Positions 27,440 to 37,036 of a stretch of 64,000 bases of DNA are shown one piece after another; within the stretch, counting starts at the first letter, position 1; each line of letters begins with the position of its first letter. The position numbers and the translations under genes were made by a program. Location: NCBI RefSeq assembly GCF_036320485.1, contig NZ_CP132911.1:1-64000 (forward strand), given 5' to 3'. The stretch is from Dyella sp. A6. Lineage in GTDB: Bacteria > Pseudomonadota > Gammaproteobacteria > Xanthomonadales > Rhodanobacteraceae. The notes beneath the pieces were generated by a model. It made no database searches and was not told the DNA's origin. It worked only from the letters and a program-made list of their open reading frames with translations.

Positions 27440-28525
27440 ATGACCGAATCGCAACCGCGTGCATTCAAGGGCCGGGGCGCCGCCTCCAATCCGGAGGGGC
27501 GCTTCGAGTCCATTCGCCATCACGCCGAGGACGACGGCTGGCAGAGCCTGCTGCTCGACGACGAGGCACCGCGTCCGCGTACCGAAGTCACCGACGAACG
27601 GGCACGCAGCGTGATCACCCGCAACGATTCGCCCGACATCGCCTTCGAGCAGGCAATGAACCCCTATCGCGGTTGCGAGCATGGGTGCATCTACTGCTTC
27701 GCCCGTCCCAGCCACAGCTATCTCAACCTGTCGCCCGGGCTGGACTTCGAAACCCGGATCCGTGCCAAGGGCAACCTCGCCGAGGTGCTGCGTGCCGAAC
27801 TGGCGAAACCCGGCTACATGCCCAGGCCGATCAACATCGGCAGCAACACCGACCCCTACCAGCCGGTGGAGAAGCGCTGGCGGCTGACCCGCGCCGCGCT
27901 GGAAGTGCTGGCCGGCAGCCGGCACCCGTGCACCATCGTCACCAAGAACGCGCTGGTCGAGCGCGACATCGACCTTCTTGCGCCGATGGCGCGCGAGCGC
28001 CTGGTGCAGGTGTTCGTCTCGGTGAACTCGCTGGACAACCGGCTCGCGGCGAAGCTGGAACCGCGTGCCAGTGCGCCGCACCGACGCCTGCAGGCAATCC
28101 GTGCATTGGCCGAAGCCGGCATACCGGTGGGCGTGCTGGTGGCGCCGATCATTCCCGCGCTCAACGATCGCGACCTGGAGGCGGTGCTGGAACGCGCCCA
28201 CGACGCAGGCGCCCGCTGCGCCGGCTACACCGTGCTGCGCCTGCCGTGGGAGTTGAAGCAGCTGTTCCGCGAATGGCTGGCGCTGCACGCGCCGCAGCGT
28301 GCCGAACACGTGATGAGCCTGGTGCGGCAGATGAACGGTGGGCGCGACTACGACAGCGATTTCCGTACCCGCATGCGCGGCCAGGGCGTGTTCGCCGAGC
28401 TACTGCGCCGGCGCTTCGAGGTGGCCTGCCGCCGGCACGGCTACGGGCGTGCGCGCGAGTTGCGGCTGGATACTTCGCGCTTCGTGCCGCCGCGCGAAGT
28501 ATCGCCGCAGGGCAGTCTGTTCTGA
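27440..28525 (+). CDS. PA0069-family radical SAM protein
   Basis: The 361-residue product has the radical SAM cluster motif CEHGCIYCF near residue 79, with the Cys-x3-Cys-x2-Cys spacing that binds a 4Fe-4S cluster and S-adenosylmethionine. NPYRGCEHGCIYCFARPSH and NIGSNTDPYQPVEKRWRLTR are typical of the PA0069/SplB-like group. The family is distantly related to spore photoproduct lyase, but its reaction is not established to my knowledge. It stands alone, convergent with an S9 peptidase gene, with a strong shared terminator between them. Confidence 0.88.
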   Translation: MTESQPRAFKGRGAASNPEGRFESIRHHAEDDGWQSLLLDDEAPRPRTEVTDERARSVITRNDSPDIAFEQAMNPYRGCEHGCIYCFARPSHSYLNLSPGLDFETRIRAKGNLAEVLRAELAKPGYMPRPINIGSNTDPYQPVEKRWRLTRAALEVLAGSRHPCTIVTKNALVERDIDLLAPMARERLVQVFVSVNSLDNRLAAKLEPRASAPHRRLQAIRALAEAGIPVGVLVAPIIPALNDRDLEAVLERAHDAGARCAGYTVLRLPWELKQLFREWLALHAPQRAEHVMSLVRQMNGGRDYDSDFRTRMRGQGVFAELLRRRFEVACRRHGYGRARELRLDTSRFVPPREVSPQGSLF

Positions 28526-28561
28526 ACGACCGGTGTGCATCCGCGATGCACGCATGAACAA

Positions 28562-28600
28562 AGGGCGTCGATCCTGCAGGATCGACGCCCTTGTTTCGTT
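28562..28600. terminator. Bidirectional terminator between convergent genes
   Basis: A perfect palindrome, AAGGGCGTCGATCCTG paired with its complement at 28578-28593, is followed by TGTTTCGTTT on the plus side. It sits 36 bases after the radical SAM gene and 50 bases beyond the peptidase stop, so it probably serves both. Confidence 0.85.
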
Positions 28601-28644
28601 TCACCCACATGTCGCTGCATGTTGCAGCGACAACGGGTCATTAC

Positions 28645-30696
28645 TTACTTCGTCGCGGGGAGGTACTTGGCGAACCAGTCCAGCGAGCGTTGCAGCACGT
28701 CCCGGATATGTGCCGGGTTGCTGAAGGCGTGGCCCTCGTTGGGGTAAACCACCAGCTGGGTGGGTACGCCGAGCGTCTTCAGGGCATGCCAGTATTCGAA
28801 CGACTGCGGTGCGGGGCATTCCTCGTCGCGGTCACCGACCACGATCAGCGTCGGGGTCTTCACGTTCTTCACGAAGTTGATCGCCGAGCTCCGCGCATAG
28901 GCCGCCGGATCGTCGTACAGCGAGGCACCGAAGTACGGGATCATCCACTGGTCGATGCGGTTCTCGCCGTAATAGCTCTGCCAGTCGGACAGGCCCGCAC
29001 CGGCCACGGCGGCACGGAAGCGGTGGGTCTGGGTCGGCGCGAACATGCTCATGAAGCCGCCATAGCTCCAGCCGGTCAGGCCGAGGCGATGGTCGTCGAC
29101 CGGAGCCATCTTCTCCACCGCATCGATGCCGGCGAGGATGTCGCGCAGGTCGCCGTAGCCGAAATCGCGGCGGTTGGACTGCACGAAGGCCTCACCCTGG
29201 CCGAAGCTGCCGCGCGGGTTGGGCATGAACTCGAAATAGCCGGTGGCGGCGTACATCGCGCGGGTGCCGGGCCAGCTGGACAGCACGCCCCAGGCCGGGC
29301 CGCCGTGCACGTTGACGATCATCGGGTAGGTCTTGTGCGGATCGAAGTGGGCCGGGTACAGCAGCCAGCCCTGCACCTGGCGGCCTTCGTTCGTCCATTC
29401 CACCGAAACCGCCTTGCCCCAGCTGGGCTTCAGGCTGGCGTTGTACGCGGTGACCGCGGGCGGCGGGGTGGCGCCGAGCGGACCGGCGTGCACTTCCGGG
29501 GCATGCTCGAACGAGCTCTGCTCGAAGGCCACGCTCTTGTGGCCGGCCGACAGCGAAACCGACAGCACAGCACGGCCGTCTCCGATCATCGCCGGCAGCG
29601 TGAAGTACGGTGCCTGCGCGGTGGCACGGTCGCCGTGCACTTGGTATTCGGCCAGCTGCACCTTGCCCTTGGCATTCTGGCTGACCAGCAGCGACTGCGG
29701 CGAGGACCATGCGAACCATTCCGGCGTGACGTGGATGCCCGGCGTCAGGTTGCTCACCGCGCCACCCATCGACGGCACGCGGTAGAGGTCGCCGCCGGTG
29801 GCGCCCTGGTCGCTCATCAGGCCGCCGATGAAGGCGATCCACGAACCATCCGGCGACCAGCGCGGCAGCGCCATCTGCAGACCGTGCAGCGAACCCTTCA
29901 CCGTGGCGGTGTCGACGATCACGCGCGGCGTGGCCTTGGCCCGCGCGTCCTGCACGTACAGTTTGGCGATCCACCAGTTGTCGTCGCCCGGCGGCGGCGC
30001 GGCGGTGTAGGCGATGCGCGAGCCGTTCGGCGACCAGCCGAATTCATAGGCGTACAGCGAGCTGGGCGTCAGGATGTCGACCTTGCCGCTGGCTACGTCC
30101 AGACGCGCCACATGCTGGATCTGGATGTCGCCCTCGCCGATCACGCCCACCTGCGGCTTGCCGGCCGCGGTGGCGCGCGCATGACGGGTAGCGCCGGGCA
30201 CGAACAGGAAGCCCAGCGACTTGCCGTCGCGGGTCCAGGCCAGCGCGCGCGCGAAACCGCTCAGCGCGGCCAGCTCGCGGGGCGCCTTGCGGCTGCCGAC
30301 GTCGCTCAGGTAGACATCGTTGTGCATCGCCTTGGTGTTGGTGAGGTCGTGGCTGCAGTCGGCGATGAAAGCCAGGTGACGCGAATCCGGCGACCAGGCG
30401 ATATCGCGTTTGTTGCACTCAGCCAGCTTCGAGCCGACCTCCAGTGTGTGCGCGTGCCGGCCGTTGGCATCGGCCACTTCGATCACCGGTTTGTGCTTCA
30501 CCGACATGGTCCAGGCCAGCTGCTGGCCATTCGGCGAAATGGCCACCTCGCCGATCCGCTGCACCTTGCCGAGCTGGTTCAGCAGGTGCTCGATGCGCGG
30601 ATCGGTCGGGTGCGACCCGGGCAGGGTGCCGGCAAACGCGGCGGGAATGAAGGCTGCTGCCGCCAGGGACAGCAATAGATGGGAGCGCTTCAGCAT
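28645..30696 (-). CDS. Exported S9-family prolyl oligopeptidase-like peptidase
   Basis: The 683-residue product starts with a signal peptide (MLKRSHLLLSLAAAAFIPAAFAG), so it acts in the periplasm or outside. An N-terminal beta-propeller (about residues 35-420) has TolB-like blades such as GEVAISPNGQQLAWTMS and FGWSPNGSRIAYTA. The alpha/beta-hydrolase domain has the nucleophile in LTGWSYGGFMSMF near residue 545, the Asp in VVGDRDEECPAPQS and the His in YPNEGHAFSN. This is the dipeptidyl/acylaminoacyl-peptidase branch of family S9. It is separate from the divergent S9 pair at 52-57 kb. Confidence 0.92.
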   Translation of the reverse strand: MLKRSHLLLSLAAAAFIPAAFAGTLPGSHPTDPRIEHLLNQLGKVQRIGEVAISPNGQQLAWTMSVKHKPVIEVADANGRHAHTLEVGSKLAECNKRDIAWSPDSRHLAFIADCSHDLTNTKAMHNDVYLSDVGSRKAPRELAALSGFARALAWTRDGKSLGFLFVPGATRHARATAAGKPQVGVIGEGDIQIQHVARLDVASGKVDILTPSSLYAYEFGWSPNGSRIAYTAAPPPGDDNWWIAKLYVQDARAKATPRVIVDTATVKGSLHGLQMALPRWSPDGSWIAFIGGLMSDQGATGGDLYRVPSMGGAVSNLTPGIHVTPEWFAWSSPQSLLVSQNAKGKVQLAEYQVHGDRATAQAPYFTLPAMIGDGRAVLSVSLSAGHKSVAFEQSSFEHAPEVHAGPLGATPPPAVTAYNASLKPSWGKAVSVEWTNEGRQVQGWLLYPAHFDPHKTYPMIVNVHGGPAWGVLSSWPGTRAMYAATGYFEFMPNPRGSFGQGEAFVQSNRRDFGYGDLRDILAGIDAVEKMAPVDDHRLGLTGWSYGGFMSMFAPTQTHRFRAAVAGAGLSDWQSYYGENRIDQWMIPYFGASLYDDPAAYARSSAINFVKNVKTPTLIVVGDRDEECPAPQSFEYWHALKTLGVPTQLVVYPNEGHAFSNPAHIRDVLQRSLDWFAKYLPATK

Positions 30697-30806
30697 GGCT
30701 GAACCTCGTGACGCGGGCGGAAAACCGCCACGCTAGCAGTTCGGTGCGATGCTGCCTATGTGAGTTATGGCATGGGTCCGCGGCCCAGATTGGCGGGATT
30801 AGCGCA

Positions 30807-31223
30807 TCATGCGGACATGTTCGTGCCGGCTTCCAACATGCGGCGCAGCGCCCGCAGCGTGATTCGTGGTCCGATCACCTCGCCGCCGGCGCAGCGCACG
30901 GTCTGGCTGTCGAAATACAAGGCGCGCGGCACTGACGGAACCCAGCCTGTGATCGTCATTCTATGCCGGTGTCCCGAGAGCCACGCTTCGATGCGTGCCT
31001 GATCGCCGGTGGCGATGCGCATGCGCGAAGGGGTGCCGCCGACCAGCGAGGGAAGCATGCCGGCGCAGCAGCCGACGAGCACGATCACTGGCCAGTGCAT
31101 GAACCAGAGCAGCAGCGCAGTACTCGCGGGAATAAGCAGAAACAACACCACGCGATAGGTATCGCGTGATTGTTCCCGCAAGGGCATCGCGCGAATGGCA
31201 TATCGTATCGAAGGAGCGGACAT
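30807..31223 (-). CDS. Small membrane protein of unknown function
   Basis: The product is about 138 residues, not recognised. Two adjacent hydrophobic segments near residues 25-60 (VVLFLLIPASTALLLWFMHW and VIVLVGCCAGMLPSLVGG) look like a membrane hairpin. A basic soluble tail ends in GEVIGPRITLRALRRMLEAG. Translation may start at 31223 or 24 codons further up at 31295; neither has a convincing ribosome-binding site. It lies between two peptidase genes on the same strand, with 94 bases to the upstream M16 gene, so cotranscription with that gene is possible. Confidence 0.55.
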   Translation of the reverse strand: MSAPSIRYAIRAMPLREQSRDTYRVVLFLLIPASTALLLWFMHWPVIVLVGCCAGMLPSLVGGTPSRMRIATGDQARIEAWLSGHRHRMTITGWVPSVPRALYFDSQTVRCAGGEVIGPRITLRALRRMLEAGTNMSA

Positions 31224-31317
31224 ATCGTCGTCGACCGGTTGCGAGGGTAGGGTGCTGCTGCGGATGGTGGTGCCAGCCGGATGCGGGGTGCGCATCCGGC
31301 TGGCCTTCGGGCAGACC

Positions 31318-33984
31318 TCAGTTCTTCGGCGCCGGTCCCTTCACTGCGGTGACCAGTCCGTCCGGGCGCACGTACCTGGCGAACGCCTGCTGCACCTGCG
31401 GTGCGGTCAACGCCAGGTAGTGCTGGCCGGCGAGGGTCATGCCATCCAGCGGCTTGCCTTCCATCGACAGCGTCAGCAGCTGTCCGCCGATCGCGCTGAA
31501 GCTGGATTCGCCCAGCGGAATGCGCCGCAGCAGGATGCCCTTGGCCTGCTTCAGCTCGGTCTCGGTCACCGGCTGCTGCTGCATCTGCTTCAGGTCGCGC
31601 ACCACCATGGCGCTGGCTGCGCTGACCTTGTCCGGATCGCAGCCGAAGTAGACGCTGTAGGTGCCGCGATGTTTCTCGGGCGAGAAACCGACGCCGACGG
31701 TGTAGACCAGGCCGTGCTTTTCGCGCAGATCGCGGGTGAGCCGCGAGGCATAGAAGCCGCCGCCCAGCACCTGGTTGCCCAGGTTGATGGCGAACCGTGC
31801 CGGGTCGTTCCAGGTTACGTCGATGGTCTGGGCCATCGTCACAGTGTCCTGTACCGCGCTGCTGTCGGGCACATGCAGCTTGCCGGGCTTGTTCGCCGGT
31901 ACGGCAGCGTAGTGGGTGTCGGGTTTTGGCCCGGTCGCCTTCCAGCCGCCGAAGGCCTGCTCCACGACCTGCTTCGCCTGTGCCGGGTCGACCTTGCCCA
32001 CGATCACGATAGTGGTCATGTCAGGACGGAAGGTCCTGGCGTAGTACTGCCTGACCTTGTCCAGGCTCAGGCCCATCACGCCCTGCGGCGTGGCGTGGCG
32101 CAGCGAGGGATCGTGCGCGGGCAGCAGCGCCTTGTTCAGGCCGTAGCGGAACAGGAAGCCGGGCGACTGCAGGGCGCCGGCCACTTCACCCGCGGTCTGG
32201 TGCTGCACCACCGCGAATGCCTGCGCCGGCAGGGCCGGATGCAGTTCGTTGTCGGCCAGCAGCTGCACGCCCTGGGCGAAGTGCGCTGATGGCACCGACA
32301 GCGAGAAGCTGGAACCGGCGTCGACATGGGCGCTGATCTCATCCAGCGCGCGCTGGAACTGCAGCCGGTTCATGTGCTCGGTGCCGAACGGGAACAGGCC
32401 GTCCAGCACGTCGGCCACACCCTCTTCGCCCTTGGGCGACTGCAGGTCTTCGTTGGTCTTGATGCTGCCGTACAGCTCCACCGTGTTGCTGACCGACTCC
32501 GGCTGCACGATCAGGGTCAGCCCGTTGGGCAGCACGTAGCGGGTCGGGTGCAGGGTGGAGCGCGGTACCTCCAGCTTGCCGAAGGCCTTGGCCGCCCAGG
32601 CCGGCAGCTGCACCGGCTTGTCCGGCGTGCTGGCGAAGCTCTCGGCGCCGCCGAAGCCCTTGCCCGCGACCGGCTTGCCAGAGCTTTCCGGGGTGAGGAT
32701 GGCGGTGATCGCGTGGGCCGGCTCGAAGGTGGCCCTGGCCAGCGCGTTCACTGCGGCCGGGGTCACTGCCTCGATCGCCTGCTTCATCTCATCCGGCGAT
32801 TCGAGACCCTGGAAAGCCAGTGCCGACGACCAGGCATTGGCCAGGCCGTCCACCGAGTTCTTCTTGAATTCCAGCGCGGCGATGGCCTTTCGCTTGGCCG
32901 CGTCGACCAGCGACGGGTCGATGCCCTTGCTGGCGGCCTGGGCCAGGATCGTCTGCATCCGGGTCAGGATCGGCTGCGGGTTGCCGCCCTTGGGGAAGAT
33001 GCCCACCGCCATGCCCACGCCGGCATGCGGCATGGCCTGGTCGAAGAAGCCGCCGTACAGCGCGGTACCGTCGAAGCGCATGCCGGCCAGCGCGGCCCGC
33101 TGCGAGCCCATTGCCTGGCTCAGCACCAGCGCGGTGGCGTAATCCTTCGAGGTGAGCCCGGGCATGCGGTAGCTCAGGTAGACCGAGCCGTAGGGGCTGT
33201 CGGTCGGCAGCTTCACCGTCTTCGCCTCGACCGGTTTGAAGTCGAAGCGGGGCCGTGCCGGAATCGTCTTGCGCGGGATGTCGCCGAATTCCGACTTCAC
33301 CTTCGCCAGCGTGGCGGTGGGGTCGACGTCGCCGGCGATCACCAGGATCGCGTTATTCGGCGCGTACCAGGTGTCGTGGAAGTGCTTGAGCATGCCCGCG
33401 GTGGTCTTGTTGAACGAAGGCCGCGTGCCCAGCGGCGTATGCGCATACGGCGTGCCGGCGAACATCTGCTGCAGCAACTGGGTATAGAACTTGAAATCCG
33501 GGCTGGACAGGTCGCGCGAGACTTCCTGCTCGATCGCGCCGCGCTCCTTCGACCACTCCTTCGGGCTCATGTCCACGCCGCGCATGCGCAGGCTCTGCAC
33601 ATGCAGGGCTACATCCAGGTCCTGCGACGGCGCCACGAAGTAGTACTGCGTCACGCCCTGCGTGGTATCGGCATTGAAGGCGCCGCCCATGTTCGCCGCG
33701 ATCGCCGCCAGCTGGTTCTTGCTGAGGCCGGGACTGCCGCGGAACATCATGTGCTCCACCGCGTGCGCGGTACCCGGGAAGCCCGCCGGCGCTTCGTCGG
33801 AACCGGCCAGGTAGTTGAGTTCGGTGGTCACCACCGGGGCCAGCGTGTCGCGCACGATCACCACCCGCAGGCCGTTGTCCAGGGTGGCGCGGGTGACGTC
33901 GGCTTCATGCGTGGCGGCCATCGCGCCGGTCGCGGCCAGGGCCAGTGAAATTGCCGCCGTCAGGCGGAGCGCTCGCTTCTTCAT
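31318..33984 (-). CDS. Exported M16-family zinc metallopeptidase (pitrilysin-like)
   Basis: The 888-residue product has a signal peptide (MKKRALRLTAAISLALAATGAM, cleavage after about residue 23). The inverted zinc motif HxxEH is at residues 74-78 (HAVEH). The distal Glu region, ERGAIEQEVSRDLSSP, is about 70 residues further on. It contains both M16 halves in one chain: an active N-terminal half and a C-terminal half from about residue 470 (LEVPRSTLHPTRYVLPNGLTL) lacking the zinc site. That is the usual arrangement for single-chain M16 enzymes. Such peptidases degrade peptides in the periplasm. Adjoining S9 and small membrane genes share its strand. Confidence 0.93.
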   Translation of the reverse strand: MKKRALRLTAAISLALAATGAMAATHEADVTRATLDNGLRVVIVRDTLAPVVTTELNYLAGSDEAPAGFPGTAHAVEHMMFRGSPGLSKNQLAAIAANMGGAFNADTTQGVTQYYFVAPSQDLDVALHVQSLRMRGVDMSPKEWSKERGAIEQEVSRDLSSPDFKFYTQLLQQMFAGTPYAHTPLGTRPSFNKTTAGMLKHFHDTWYAPNNAILVIAGDVDPTATLAKVKSEFGDIPRKTIPARPRFDFKPVEAKTVKLPTDSPYGSVYLSYRMPGLTSKDYATALVLSQAMGSQRAALAGMRFDGTALYGGFFDQAMPHAGVGMAVGIFPKGGNPQPILTRMQTILAQAASKGIDPSLVDAAKRKAIAALEFKKNSVDGLANAWSSALAFQGLESPDEMKQAIEAVTPAAVNALARATFEPAHAITAILTPESSGKPVAGKGFGGAESFASTPDKPVQLPAWAAKAFGKLEVPRSTLHPTRYVLPNGLTLIVQPESVSNTVELYGSIKTNEDLQSPKGEEGVADVLDGLFPFGTEHMNRLQFQRALDEISAHVDAGSSFSLSVPSAHFAQGVQLLADNELHPALPAQAFAVVQHQTAGEVAGALQSPGFLFRYGLNKALLPAHDPSLRHATPQGVMGLSLDKVRQYYARTFRPDMTTIVIVGKVDPAQAKQVVEQAFGGWKATGPKPDTHYAAVPANKPGKLHVPDSSAVQDTVTMAQTIDVTWNDPARFAINLGNQVLGGGFYASRLTRDLREKHGLVYTVGVGFSPEKHRGTYSVYFGCDPDKVSAASAMVVRDLKQMQQQPVTETELKQAKGILLRRIPLGESSFSAIGGQLLTLSMEGKPLDGMTLAGQHYLALTAPQVQQAFARYVRPDGLVTAVKGPAPKN

Positions 33985-34170
33985 CGTGCTTTCCTTGTAT
34001 CAGTTGCGATAAGGGATGCGTGCCTCGCGTCCCGGTGTGAAAGGCGGATCGATACCTTCGCGGCGGTCATCTTGCCGGCCATGTGCATCCATGCCAACCG
34101 CGCTTGCGACACATGGCCATGTCGCGTCGTCAGCACAGAGACAGCGCAGGTCATCGTCTGTTCCCATGAC

Positions 34171-35661
34171 TCATGCGCTGGGCATGAATGGGTGCGGAAG
34201 GCGTTGCAGCTCGCGCCAGCCGTGCAGCGCCAGTCGTATCAGCAGGGTCAGGAAGGTCGCCCACAGCACCGCGATCACCATGGCTACGAGCGGTCTCCAT
34301 GCAAGCGCCTGGGGATCGCCGAACAACGGCAGTACCAGACCGCAGGTAATGTTCATAAGTGCATAGCCGTAGGCGACCAGCCACCAGCGACCGTGGTCGA
34401 CGTGGCCAAGCACCGCCAGGCCGAAGGCCACCAGGATGGCCATGCCGGCCAGCTGGGCGAGCAGCAACAGGGCGCAGCCGGCAGCATTGATATGCAGCTG
34501 GCCCGCCAGCAGCAGGGTCACCGGCAACAGCACGGTTTGCACCACCAGCACCGGCAGCAGGGTGGCTGCCAGCACCTTGCTCCGCACGTGTCCGCTATCG
34601 CCCATGCCGGGCAACAGCGCCAGCAGCGGCAGCTCGGCACTGTGCCTGCTCCAGCGATGTTGCAACTGCTTGATGTGGATGATGGCCAGCAGCGGATTGA
34701 GCAGGACGACGATGGCGAACAGCAGCGTGTTCGCGCCGTTTGCGGCCGACAGCAGACTTTTGTGCATGTCATCGCCGCTCAATGGCAAAGTGATGGTCAA
34801 GCCGATGAACAGCAAGCCAGCCAGCAGCAAGCCCGCCTGACGGACGCGGCTGGCTGTGGTCTGCGGCATGCCCCATCCGCCCAGCGCCACGCGCAGGCTG
34901 CGCAACGGATGACCTGGGCCGCAGTCGCGCAAGCTGACGCTGGGCTGGAGCCAACGTGCGCGCTGACTTATCAATCGATGCCCGGCGGAGTTGCCGCCTC
35001 TGCGGCCGTACCAAATGTTGTTGCGCAGTTGGAGCAGGATCGGTCGATGCAAGCCATGCAGCCCATAATCGCGACGTATCGCGAGGCGCCAGAACCCGGC
35101 AATCAGCAGCCACAGCAGCACCGCAGAGGGCACGGCCCAGGCCAGGAAGCGCCCGGCGGCATTGATCGGCATGGGCAGCCAGCGTGCCAGCTGATCGTGC
35201 AGCATCGGCACGAATATCACGAAAATCCCCAGATAGGCCGGCAGCGTGGCGTAGGCCATGCCGAGGCCGGCACCCAGGGCAAGTTGCACCAGCGTGGCCA
35301 TGGCGTTGCCATGCGCGAGCCAGGCCAGCCACAGGGCAGGCAGTGCGATGGTCAGCAACGCATACAGCACGAGGCTGGCGATCACGGAGCGACCCAGGCT
35401 CGGCATCCGCAACCGATAGGCTTCGCGTGCCAGCAGCAGCGGTTGCGACAGCACGCCTGCCCACAGGAAGCAGTCGAGCAAGGCCATGCCATGGCTGGCC
35501 GTGCTGAGCCAGGTGGCATCGGATACGTGCGCTGATGCATGGGTCAGGATGCAGATCAGCAGTGCAGTGACGGCGATGCCCAGCGTCGTGCCCCAAGCCG
35601 CATTGCGCACGGTTTTCGACAGCGCCATCCATGGCAGTGCCAGTAGCTGTGCCGGGTTCAT
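34171..35661 (-). CDS. ABC transporter membrane protein
   Basis: The product is about 496 residues. It has many hydrophobic segments, including SVIASLVLYALLTIALPALWLAWLAH, LGIFVIFVPMLHDQLA and FLAWAVPSAVLLWLLIAGFW, consistent with roughly a dozen helices. Its start codon at 35661 overlaps the stop of the upstream ATPase gene as ATGA, so the two are translationally coupled. With the small GntR gene upstream, this matches Ytr-like GntR-ATPase-permease units, which often respond to envelope stress or antimicrobials. The exported or imported substrate is unknown. The frame continues upstream to 35739, but the coupled start is preferred. Confidence 0.85.
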   Translation of the reverse strand: MNPAQLLALPWMALSKTVRNAAWGTTLGIAVTALLICILTHASAHVSDATWLSTASHGMALLDCFLWAGVLSQPLLLAREAYRLRMPSLGRSVIASLVLYALLTIALPALWLAWLAHGNAMATLVQLALGAGLGMAYATLPAYLGIFVIFVPMLHDQLARWLPMPINAAGRFLAWAVPSAVLLWLLIAGFWRLAIRRDYGLHGLHRPILLQLRNNIWYGRRGGNSAGHRLISQRARWLQPSVSLRDCGPGHPLRSLRVALGGWGMPQTTASRVRQAGLLLAGLLFIGLTITLPLSGDDMHKSLLSAANGANTLLFAIVVLLNPLLAIIHIKQLQHRWSRHSAELPLLALLPGMGDSGHVRSKVLAATLLPVLVVQTVLLPVTLLLAGQLHINAAGCALLLLAQLAGMAILVAFGLAVLGHVDHGRWWLVAYGYALMNITCGLVLPLFGDPQALAWRPLVAMVIAVLWATFLTLLIRLALHGWRELQRLPHPFMPSA

Positions 35662-36554
35662 TCCGCGATCTCCACGAACAGGTCTTCCAGGCCGAGCGCG
35701 TCGATGCGCGCGCCGGGAAGTTGCGCGGCTTCCGGCCACTGGCCGTGTTCGTCGCGTTCCACCACCAGGCTGAGGCTGCCGTCTTCATGGCGACGATGGC
35801 TGAGCGACGCGCCGGGCGCGGCGGCGCTCATGCGCGGCGGCAGCCACAGGCGGGCGTAGCGTTCCTTGGTTTCGTCCACCTCGCAGCGCAGCAGCAGCCG
35901 GCCTTCGTGCAGGAAGGCGACGTCCGAGGCGACCCGTTCCAGGTCGGACACGATGTGGGTGGAGAACAGCACCGTGGTGCCCGACTCGCCCGCGCGCAGC
36001 GCCACCTCGCGCAGCAGTTCGCGGCGCGCCACCGGATCGAGCGCGGCGGCCGGTTCGTCCAGCACCAGCAGCTCCGGCTGCGAGGCCAGGGCGCGGATCA
36101 GGTCGACGCGCTGGCGCTCGCCCGGCGAGAGTTTGGCCAGCAGCTTGTTCGGCGCGATCTTCCAGCGCTCCAGCGTGTTTTTAGCGAAGTGGGCGTCCCA
36201 GCGCGGATAGAACCGGCCGACAAAGTCGAGCATCTGCTGCGCGGTGAGCCAGGGCAGTGCTTCGGGCTGTTGCGGCACGTAGGACAGGCGCGCCTTGGCC
36301 GCGTCGGAAAGCTTCAGCGCGGGTTCGCCGAAGATGCGCGCCTCGCCGGCCATCGGTTCGAGTAGACCCAGCATGGCGCGGATCAGGGTCGACTTGCCGG
36401 CGCCGTTGCGGCCGATCAAGCCGAGCACGCTGCCCGGCTCCAGCGCCAGGTCCACGCCGGTCAGCACGTTGCTGCCTTCGTAGCAATGCATAAGGCCGTG
36501 CACGGCGAGCGGAGTGACGGCGACCTGATCGTTTTCCTTGAGCATGGCGTTCAT
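35658..36554 (-). CDS. ABC transporter ATP-binding protein
   Basis: The 298-residue product has Walker A in GLIGRNGAGKSTLIRAM near residue 40, the signature motif variant LSPGERQRVDL near 143, Walker B LLVLDEPAAALDP near 165 and the switch His in VLFSTHIVSDL near 198. The last 90 residues form an accessory tail. The ATG at 36554 has AGGGAAG seven bases upstream. It lies 98 bases downstream of the GntR gene, and its stop overlaps the permease start. The signature LSPGE replaces LSGGQ, a known variation. Confidence 0.93.
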   Translation of the reverse strand: MNAMLKENDQVAVTPLAVHGLMHCYEGSNVLTGVDLALEPGSVLGLIGRNGAGKSTLIRAMLGLLEPMAGEARIFGEPALKLSDAAKARLSYVPQQPEALPWLTAQQMLDFVGRFYPRWDAHFAKNTLERWKIAPNKLLAKLSPGERQRVDLIRALASQPELLVLDEPAAALDPVARRELLREVALRAGESGTTVLFSTHIVSDLERVASDVAFLHEGRLLLRCEVDETKERYARLWLPPRMSAAAPGASLSHRRHEDGSLSLVVERDEHGQWPEAAQLPGARIDALGLEDLFVEIAE

Positions 36555-36652
36555 CGTTCTTCCCTCGATGTCGTTCAATGGCAGTGCGGCCAGGGCCGCG
36601 AGATTGCGGAGCTGTGGGTCATCCGCGGCTGGCGTGGCGGCATGGCGACATT

Positions 36653-37036
36653 TCAGTCCTCCAGCAACCGGGTCAGCCGGCGCAATACCGGTTCGGCGGG
36701 CAGTTCCAGCTCGCGGGCCTGGCGCGCCAGTGCCTGCAGCTGCGGTTCCAGCAGGGCCAGCCGCTGGGTCTGCGTATGCGCGGCCTTGTGCGTGGCGGCT
36801 ACCGCCATACCCTTGCCGCGCAGGCGTTCGAGCAGGCCTTCGCCCTCGGCGATGCCGTAGGCCCGCGATACCGTCATCGGGTTGATCGCATGGAAACCGG
36901 CCACCTCGCGCACCGACGGCAGCAGTTCGCCGGGTACGAGCTGGCCGCTGGCGATCAGCCGGCGCAACTGCTCGACGATCTGGCGATAGATCGGCTCGGG
37001 TGCGGTGGGCTGGATGGTGAGCAGCGAAGCGTTCAT
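36653..37036 (-). CDS. YtrA-subfamily GntR transcriptional regulator
   Basis: The short 127-residue GntR protein has a winged HTH at about residues 8-75 (PIYRQIVEQLRRLIASGQL; GELLPSVREVAGFHAINPMTVSRAYGIAEGEGLLERLRGKGM) and only a small C-terminal helical dimerisation part. This is the YtrA layout, without an effector domain. Such proteins usually repress their own ABC-transporter operon, which here is the next two genes. The ATG at 37036 is preferred because MNASLLTIQPTAPEPIYRQI is family-like. An 8-base inverted repeat and a promoter lie directly against this start codon, so autoregulation is likely and the mRNA may have almost no leader. Confidence 0.92.
   Translation of the reverse strand: MNASLLTIQPTAPEPIYRQIVEQLRRLIASGQLVPGELLPSVREVAGFHAINPMTVSRAYGIAEGEGLLERLRGKGMAVAATHKAAHTQTQRLALLEPQLQALARQARELELPAEPVLRRLTRLLED

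Noticed and set aside
28591..30678. 695-codon plus-strand open frame over the S9 peptidase
   Set aside because: The composition is non-protein-like (Arg/His/Gly/Val) and it is fully antisense to a gene with a signal peptide and catalytic triad.
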